NCBI GenBank assembly: GCA_947179285.1
Contig: CAMXAV010000051.1
Location: forward strand, 1-6,241
Direction of reading: 5' to 3'
Origin: an uncultured Helicobacter sp.
Lineage (GTDB): Bacteria; Campylobacterota; Campylobacteria; Campylobacterales; Helicobacteraceae
DNA: 6,241 bases
In this document: in pieces, positions 1 through 3,768 of the stretch
How the letters are laid out: every line of letters begins with the position of its first letter
How positions within the stretch are numbered: position 1 is the stretch's first letter
Translations under genes and position numbers: made by a program
Notes under the pieces: generated by a model
Told to the model about the DNA's origin: nothing
Databases searched by the model: none
The model's input: the letters and a program-made list of their open reading frames with translations, nothing else

Positions 1-15
1 TTTCATGGTTGTCAT
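1..15 (-). CDS. Possible start of the next leftward gene (five codons only)
   Basis: On the minus strand the ancestral htpX TAA (17-15) shares a base with an ATG (15-13), giving TAATG followed by M-T-T-M-K to the window edge. The same TAATG arrangement links the two efflux genes in this window, so a coupled downstream gene is plausible. A second ATG lies at 6-4. No clear Shine-Dalgarno precedes either, and five codons allow no product call. Confidence 0.25.
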
Positions 16-47
16 TATTTATGCATGAGCGCGCGGATTCGGTTCTA
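15..47 (-). other. Read-past tail of htpX: amber codon, nine sense codons, ancestral TAA
   Basis: Reading on in frame past the TAG at 47-45 gives N-R-I-R-A-L-M-H-K and then TAA at 17-15. Together with the preceding THPSI this matches the usual HtpX ending, in which THP-x-I/L is followed by an acidic or basic residue, then x-R-I-x-A-L. The amber therefore sits where a Glu (GAG) or Lys (AAG) codon is expected, one base change from TAG. Either the tail has recently been lost, or TAG is sometimes read through, or the base is a sequencing error. Homology of the tail is judged from memory of the family, not from an alignment. Confidence 0.7.
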
Positions 48-932
48 GATACTCGGGTGCGTGCTCAAAAGTTCGCCAAAGCCAAAGATATACGCGGCGC
101 GGCGCGTGGGGTTGGTGTCGACATCGGCAAAGTTATATTTCTCGTAGCTGCCGCTGATTTTTTGCAACGCGGCAATCATCGGGCGATTGTCGTTCATCAG
201 GTATGCCGCGCCGCTGTCTGCCATGTATTCGCGCGAGCGGCTTAGGAACATTTGCAAAAACACCGTGAGCAGCGGCAAGACAAACGAGAGAATCATGAGG
301 ATTGAACGCGCCGTTTTCGCGCCCTCGTTGCGGTTGCCGCCAAAAAAAGCCATAATGATGAAATTGAGCGCGAGCGTCATGATGTTGGCGAGGATTCCGA
401 CAACGAGCGTGAGCTGAATATCGCCATGTCGAATATGGCTTAGCTCGTGCGCCATCACGGCTTTGATTTCATCGCGGTCGAGCGTATTGGTAAGCGCGCT
501 TGTGAGCGCAATCAGCGCGTTGTTTTGATTCCAACCGCTCGCAAAGGCGTTGAGATAGGGCGCTTCGAGCAGGTAGAGGCGTGGGCGAAACGGGGTTTGC
601 GACTGATACAAAAGCTCATCGAGAATCTGCACAATCTGCTTTTCTTTTTGCGTCTGTGCGCTTTGCGGCGTGAGTTCTTTATATGTATCGCCGCTTAGCA
701 TTATCTGCCGAAAATTCCCAATGCTGTATAGAATCACGGCGATGGCGCAAAGCGCCATAATGCATGTGATGAGCGGGAAGATTTGAAAGCTCACAAGCGC
801 GCCAAAGCTTGGCGCGTTGATGCGCACGATGTCGCCCAAGAGCCCAATGCACAAAAAAAGCGCAAAATAGATGGCAAGCACAGCGTTTGTCTTGAGCTGA
901 TTGGCGCGGATAATGCGTGTGAAAGGGTTCAT
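45..932 (-). CDS. htpX: HtpX-like M48 membrane zinc metalloprotease, C-terminus shortened by an amber codon
   Basis: This encodes a 295-residue inner-membrane zinc endopeptidase of family M48B, known for degrading damaged membrane proteins alongside FtsH. The zinc site is visible: HELSH at residues 162-166 supplies two His ligands and the catalytic Glu163, and Glu235 in SREYMAD is the third ligand. Family landmarks NAFASG (128-133) and the DRDEIKAVMAHE stretch are present. Four hydrophobic segments fit the family topology: about 18-38, 48-70, 174-196 and 208-230. The ATG overlaps the upstream gene's stop as ATGA. The best Shine-Dalgarno (GAGG) is 11 nt away, so translational coupling is likely. 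The protein stops abruptly at STHPSI, where family members continue with a short E-x-R-I-x-x-L tail. That tail is encoded in frame after the TAG (see 15-47). The fold and active site are complete, so it is probably functional. The family call is very secure. Confidence 0.95.
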   Translation of the reverse strand: MNPFTRIIRANQLKTNAVLAIYFALFLCIGLLGDIVRINAPSFGALVSFQIFPLITCIMALCAIAVILYSIGNFRQIMLSGDTYKELTPQSAQTQKEKQIVQILDELLYQSQTPFRPRLYLLEAPYLNAFASGWNQNNALIALTSALTNTLDRDEIKAVMAHELSHIRHGDIQLTLVVGILANIMTLALNFIIMAFFGGNRNEGAKTARSILMILSFVLPLLTVFLQMFLSRSREYMADSGAAYLMNDNRPMIAALQKISGSYEKYNFADVDTNPTRRAAYIFGFGELLSTHPSI

Positions 933-1387
933 CGCTGCTCAATCCTCTGCCCATCGAGCACATCGACTTCCCAAAAAAACTCAATCCATTCCTCTGTGCG
1001 GTGCAGCGCATACGTTGGCATAATGCATGCCGCGTCTTTGTAGAAAATCGCAGCGCTTTGTATGCGTGCGCTCGGGTTGCTCGCGCTAAGAATCTGGCAG
1101 ACCTTGCTCATGCTCTCGCCGCTATCGACAATGTCATCGACAACAAGCACATTTTCATGCCCCTCAAGGCTCGGAATGTTCGAGATTTGCAGCAGTTCCT
1201 TTTGCTTGTTGAAATAGAGCGTTGCATTAATCGTAAAGACATTGCGAATGTCGAGCGCAATGCCCAAGAAATGCCCCATCGTGAGCCCGCCGCGCGCAAT
1301 CGCGACAATCGCATCGGGCGTCTCATCGAGCTTGCTCACGAGAATCTTCATATCGTCCCGAAAGTTTTCATAACTATAATAACGCAT
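929..1387 (-). CDS. gpt: Purine phosphoribosyltransferase (xanthine/guanine type, Helicobacter Gpt-like)
   Basis: This is a 152-residue type I phosphoribosyltransferase, which joins a purine base to PRPP to give a nucleotide and pyrophosphate. The diagnostic PRPP-binding motif VLVVDDIVDSGES is at residues 80-92 with its paired acidic residues. RGG at 32-34 fits the pyrophosphate-binding loop, and EEWIEFFWEVD near 132-142 resembles the C-terminal base-binding end of short Gpt proteins such as H. pylori HP0735. That resemblance is recalled, not aligned. Substrate preference (guanine, xanthine or hypoxanthine) cannot be decided from sequence. The ATG at 1387 is well supported by an AGGGGAG Shine-Dalgarno about 5 nt upstream, which overlaps the stop of mqnE. 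The gene lies 8 nt after mqnE, and its TGA overlaps the htpX ATG, so the three are surely co-transcribed. Family is secure, exact substrate less so. Confidence 0.88.
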   Translation of the reverse strand: MRYYSYENFRDDMKILVSKLDETPDAIVAIARGGLTMGHFLGIALDIRNVFTINATLYFNKQKELLQISNIPSLEGHENVLVVDDIVDSGESMSKVCQILSASNPSARIQSAAIFYKDAACIMPTYALHRTEEWIEFFWEVDVLDGQRIEQR

Positions 1388-1399
1388 GCTCTCCCCTAA
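1388..1399 (-). promoter_or_regulatory. Strong ribosome binding site of the phosphoribosyltransferase gene
   Basis: The minus strand reads TTAGGGGAGAGC directly before the ATG at 1387. The AGGGGAG core is the strongest Shine-Dalgarno in the leftward operon. It overlaps the mqnE TAG, so termination on mqnE brings ribosomes onto this site. Confidence 0.75.
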
Positions 1400-2445
1400 T
1401 AGACATGGATTTCGTTGTAGAGCGTATCGCGCTCAACGGGCACGAAGCCCGCGTTTTTGATTTGGAACACGAGCTCGTTTTTGGTGATTCCGCTCGCGCT
1501 GCTCGCGCCGCCTGCGCTTTGAATCGATTCTTTTTGAATCGTGCCGTCCAAGTCGTCTGCACCAAACTCTTGCGCAACCATTGCCATGTTGATTCCGAGT
1601 GTCGCCCAATAGGCTTTGATATGCGGAATGTTGGGCAGCAGCATGCGCGCAATCGCGATTGTCTTGAGAATCTCCTGCCCTGTCGGAAAGTCTGTAACGT
1701 GCAAAAAATTGTTCTCTTTCTGATAGACAAGCGGGATAAACGCGTTGAATCCGCCCGTCTCGGCTTGCAGTTGTTGCAGCCGCAACAGGTGGTCGATTCT
1801 GTGTGCGCGGTTTTCGATGTGCCCAAACAGCATTGTTGAGTTGCTTTTTTTGCCCATTTTGTGCCAATGCCTGTGGATTGCGAGCCAGCCGCTCGCGCTC
1901 ACCTTGCCCTTGCAGATGCTATGGCGCAGCTTCTCGTCAAAAATCTCCGCCCCGCCTCCGGGCATCGAATCCACGCCCGATTCTGCCATTTTTTCGAGCA
2001 CGTCTTCAAACGCGATTCCCGCTGTGGCTGCGAGGAAATGCACCTCGGCAGCCGTCATCGCCTTGATGTGCAAGTTTGGGTGGCGCTTTTTGATGTTTGC
2101 AAACACATCGCAATACCATTGCAGGTCGCAGTTTGGGTTGTGCGCGCCGACAATGTGAATCTCGAGCGCACCATTGGCGACAACCTCATCAACCCGCGCG
2201 AGCGCCTCGTCTTTGGTCATTGTGTAGGGGTGGGGGTTTTTGCGATGTGCCGAAAAGCCGCAGAATCGGCACACATCGGAGCATTCATTGGTGGGGTTGA
2301 GATGTGCATTGGAATTAAAAAAAACTTTTTTGCCATGATAATCTGTGCGGATTGAATCTGCCTGCTCGCCGAGCTCATAAATATCTTTATCATACAGCGC
2401 AAGCGCCTCGTTTAAAGTCGTGTATCGAATCGCATGTTGCGTCAT
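1396..2445 (-). CDS. mqnE: Aminofutalosine synthase MqnE (radical SAM, menaquinone biosynthesis)
   Basis: This 349-residue radical SAM enzyme adds the SAM-derived adenosyl radical to 3-[(1-carboxyvinyl)oxy]benzoate, giving aminofutalosine in the futalosine route to menaquinone. The 4Fe-4S cluster motif CxxxCxxC is C55-C59-C62 (CSDVCRFC). Other family landmarks are GGGAE (163-167), TMLFGHIE (204-211), GGFNAFIPL (231-239) and GADDLDGT (295-302). The DDLDGT motif, and the TMLFGHIE region with its SNSTML context, favour MqnE over the paralogue MqnC, which usually has a different sequence there. Length is close to the usual 350-390 residues. The ATG at 2445 has AAAGG a few bases upstream and follows a consensus extended -10 box. 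It is the first gene of the leftward operon. Other mqn genes are not in the window, as is normal in Helicobacter, where they are scattered. No missing key residue was seen. Confidence 0.92.
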   Translation of the reverse strand: MTQHAIRYTTLNEALALYDKDIYELGEQADSIRTDYHGKKVFFNSNAHLNPTNECSDVCRFCGFSAHRKNPHPYTMTKDEALARVDEVVANGALEIHIVGAHNPNCDLQWYCDVFANIKKRHPNLHIKAMTAAEVHFLAATAGIAFEDVLEKMAESGVDSMPGGGAEIFDEKLRHSICKGKVSASGWLAIHRHWHKMGKKSNSTMLFGHIENRAHRIDHLLRLQQLQAETGGFNAFIPLVYQKENNFLHVTDFPTGQEILKTIAIARMLLPNIPHIKAYWATLGINMAMVAQEFGADDLDGTIQKESIQSAGGASSASGITKNELVFQIKNAGFVPVERDTLYNEIHVY

Positions 2446-2477
2446 AAAAAGCCTTTGTGCGTGAAAAATTGCGTTCC

Positions 2478-2486
2478 ATTATAGCA
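2478..2486 (-). promoter_or_regulatory. Extended -10 promoter element for the mqnE-gpt-htpX operon
   Basis: The minus strand reads TGCTATAAT: a perfect TATAAT (2483-2478) preceded by TGn. Transcription should begin around 2470-2472, giving a leader of roughly 25 nt with the AAAGG Shine-Dalgarno inside it. No good -35 hexamer is seen at 16-18 nt upstream, as is normal for sigma-70 promoters of Helicobacter and Campylobacter. Confidence 0.72.
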
Positions 2487-2551
2487 GAGTTAGACGACAA
2501 ATTTATGGCATGTCTGCTTGGGCGCGTTTGCTAACCATTAACTCGAAATTG

Positions 2552-2560
2552 TGATAAAAT
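2552..2560 (+). promoter_or_regulatory. Extended -10 promoter element for the efflux operon
   Basis: TGATAAAAT gives TG-n followed by TAAAAT (2555-2560), one mismatch from TATAAT. Transcription would start near 2567, giving a leader of about 65 nt before the ATG at 2632. No convincing -35 hexamer is present. This is the best -10 candidate upstream of the operon, but weaker than the leftward one. Confidence 0.55.
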
Positions 2561-2616
2561 TGCACTTTTGATTCGATTGTTTTTGCTAGCATCATCTTGC
2601 CTAATAAACGCATTCT

Positions 2617-2623
2617 AAGGAGA
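2617..2623 (+). promoter_or_regulatory. Ribosome binding site of the efflux adaptor gene
   Basis: AAGGAGA lies with GGAG ending 9 nt before the ATG at 2632. It is close to the full Shine-Dalgarno consensus and settles the start codon, which is followed at once by a lipoprotein signal peptide. Confidence 0.8.
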
Positions 2624-2631
2624 ACTCGAGA

Positions 2632-3768
2632 ATGAAAATATCAAAACAAAAGACTATTGCAACATGCATTTGCTCTGCTTTTTTGTTGTGGGGTTGTGGG
2701 GGCTCGGGCGAGCAAACCCAAGCCGCTCCGCAGCAGCGCCCAGCAATCAAGGCTGATGTCGTCAAAATCTCCAAAGGCGCACAGAATCTGCAGTTTGAAT
2801 ACCCCGCGCGCGTGCGGAGTATGGGCGCTGTCGAGGTCTATGCCAAAGTTGCGGGCACATTGCTGGAGCAATTGTATAAAGAAGGCGATTTTGTCGAGAA
2901 AGACACGCCACTCTTTAGAATCGATGCCGACATCTACCAAGCCGCGTATAACGAGGCGCTAGCCGCGCTCGAAACGCGCCAAGCGACATTCAACCAAGCC
3001 GAGCGCGAATGGCAGCGCGTGAGCAAGCTCTTTGAGCAAAAAGCCGTGAGCCAAAAGGAGCACGACAGCGCCTTTGCCGCGTTTGAAAGCGCGCGCGCAA
3101 ACATTGCCAACGCCGAGGCGACACTCGCTCGTGCCGAGCTGAACCTTAGCTACACGACCGTAACCGCGCCTGTGAGCGGAATGAGCGGCGTGAAGCTGCA
3201 AGATGTCGGCGCGTATGTGGGCACGGCGGGCAGCACGATGGTTACGACCATCACACAAACAGCGCCGATTTATATCGAGTTTTCTATCGCCGATTCGCAA
3301 GCGATTGATTCGATTAATGCCGTGCGCACGGGCAAGATTGACACCAAGCTTGAGGATTTGAATGTCAAGGTATTCAGCCGCCAAGGCGAAGAGCTCGATA
3401 GCGGCAAGCTTGACTTCATCGATAGCAGAATCGATGAGAGTATCGGCAGCATCAAGCTCCGCGCGATTGTCCCCAACGAAAACAACCGACTCATTCCCGG
3501 GCAGTTTGTGCGCGTTGCGATTGAGGGAATCAAGATTCCCGATTCGGCTGTGATTCCGCAAAAAGCGGTGATGCAAACAGCGCAAGGCTCGTTTATTTAT
3601 TTGCTCAAAGATGGTGTCGCTAGAATCGTCCCCATCAACATCGCACAATCGCTTGCGCGCGATTTTGTCATCACGGGAATGTTTGAAGATGGCGATGAGC
3701 TGATTACAAACAACCTCATGAAAATTCGCCCCGATAGCCCTGTCGAAGCCGAGGGGAGCGTGCAGTAA
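2632..3768 (+). CDS. RND efflux periplasmic adaptor (membrane fusion) lipoprotein, CmeA/AcrA-like
   Basis: This 378-residue adaptor would link the inner-membrane RND pump to an outer-membrane TolC-type channel. The N-terminus is a lipoprotein signal: positive n-region (KISKQK), a hydrophobic stretch, and a lipobox ending LLWGC with Cys22 as the lipidated residue. Trp at -2 is unusual. A Gln/Pro-rich linker follows to about residue 37. The first lipoyl half is near 65-98 (VEVYAKVAGTLLEQLYKEGD) and an alpha-hairpin coiled coil spans about 100-172, rich in Ala, Glu and Gln. The second lipoyl half is near 174-197 (TTVTAPVSGMSG). The beta-barrel and membrane-proximal domains fill the rest, with the family-typical LIPGQFVRV at 287-295. 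Length matches AcrA and CmeA (about 370-400). Its TAA overlaps the pump ATG by one base. Helicobacter HefB is the likely functional analogue, but assignment to one named system is not certain, so no symbol is given. Confidence 0.92.
   Translation: MKISKQKTIATCICSAFLLWGCGGSGEQTQAAPQQRPAIKADVVKISKGAQNLQFEYPARVRSMGAVEVYAKVAGTLLEQLYKEGDFVEKDTPLFRIDADIYQAAYNEALAALETRQATFNQAEREWQRVSKLFEQKAVSQKEHDSAFAAFESARANIANAEATLARAELNLSYTTVTAPVSGMSGVKLQDVGAYVGTAGSTMVTTITQTAPIYIEFSIADSQAIDSINAVRTGKIDTKLEDLNVKVFSRQGEELDSGKLDFIDSRIDESIGSIKLRAIVPNENNRLIPGQFVRVAIEGIKIPDSAVIPQKAVMQTAQGSFIYLLKDGVARIVPINIAQSLARDFVITGMFEDGDELITNNLMKIRPDSPVEAEGSVQ

Larger units (their letters stand above)
2446..2631. promoter_or_regulatory. 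Divergent intergenic region between mqnE and the efflux operon
   Basis: This 186-bp gap is more AT-rich than the flanking genes and holds both divergent promoters, whose -10 boxes lie about 72 bp apart and face outward. It contains no credible RNA gene or hairpin terminator. The hexamer AAATTG occurs twice, at 2546-2551 and 2557-2562, 11 bp apart and so on one face of the helix, across the efflux -10 box. That could be an operator, but the pattern is short. No clear long palindrome of the CmeR/TetR type was found. Confidence 0.6.

Noticed and set aside
45..932. Calling htpX a pseudogene because of the amber codon
   Set aside because: All zinc ligands, the catalytic Glu and four membrane segments remain. 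Only about ten tail residues are lost, so a functional shortened CDS is the better call.
1374..1867. Alternative minus-strand frames inside mqnE (about 144-150 codons)
   Set aside because: These are out-of-frame shadows of mqnE with Arg- and Ser-rich products. The mqnE frame carries the CxxxCxxC and GGGAE motifs.
1861..2355. Plus-strand open frame within mqnE (164 codons)
   Set aside because: It runs antisense to the conserved radical SAM core and has no start signal or recognisable domain.
2505..2534. Tiny plus-strand reading frame (ATG, nine codons) in the intergenic region
   Set aside because: It has no Shine-Dalgarno, lies upstream of the likely efflux transcription start, and shows no attenuator-like design.
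2551..2565. GTG...CAC imperfect palindrome as a TetR/CmeR operator
   Set aside because: Only 8 of 15 positions are symmetric, which is too weak to call.
2959..3648. Long open frame antisense to the adaptor gene (229 codons, minus strand)
   Set aside because: It lies opposite a gene with clear domains, has no Shine-Dalgarno or recognisable motif, and its His/Arg/Ala/Leu-rich product is typical of a frame shadow in GC-rich DNA.
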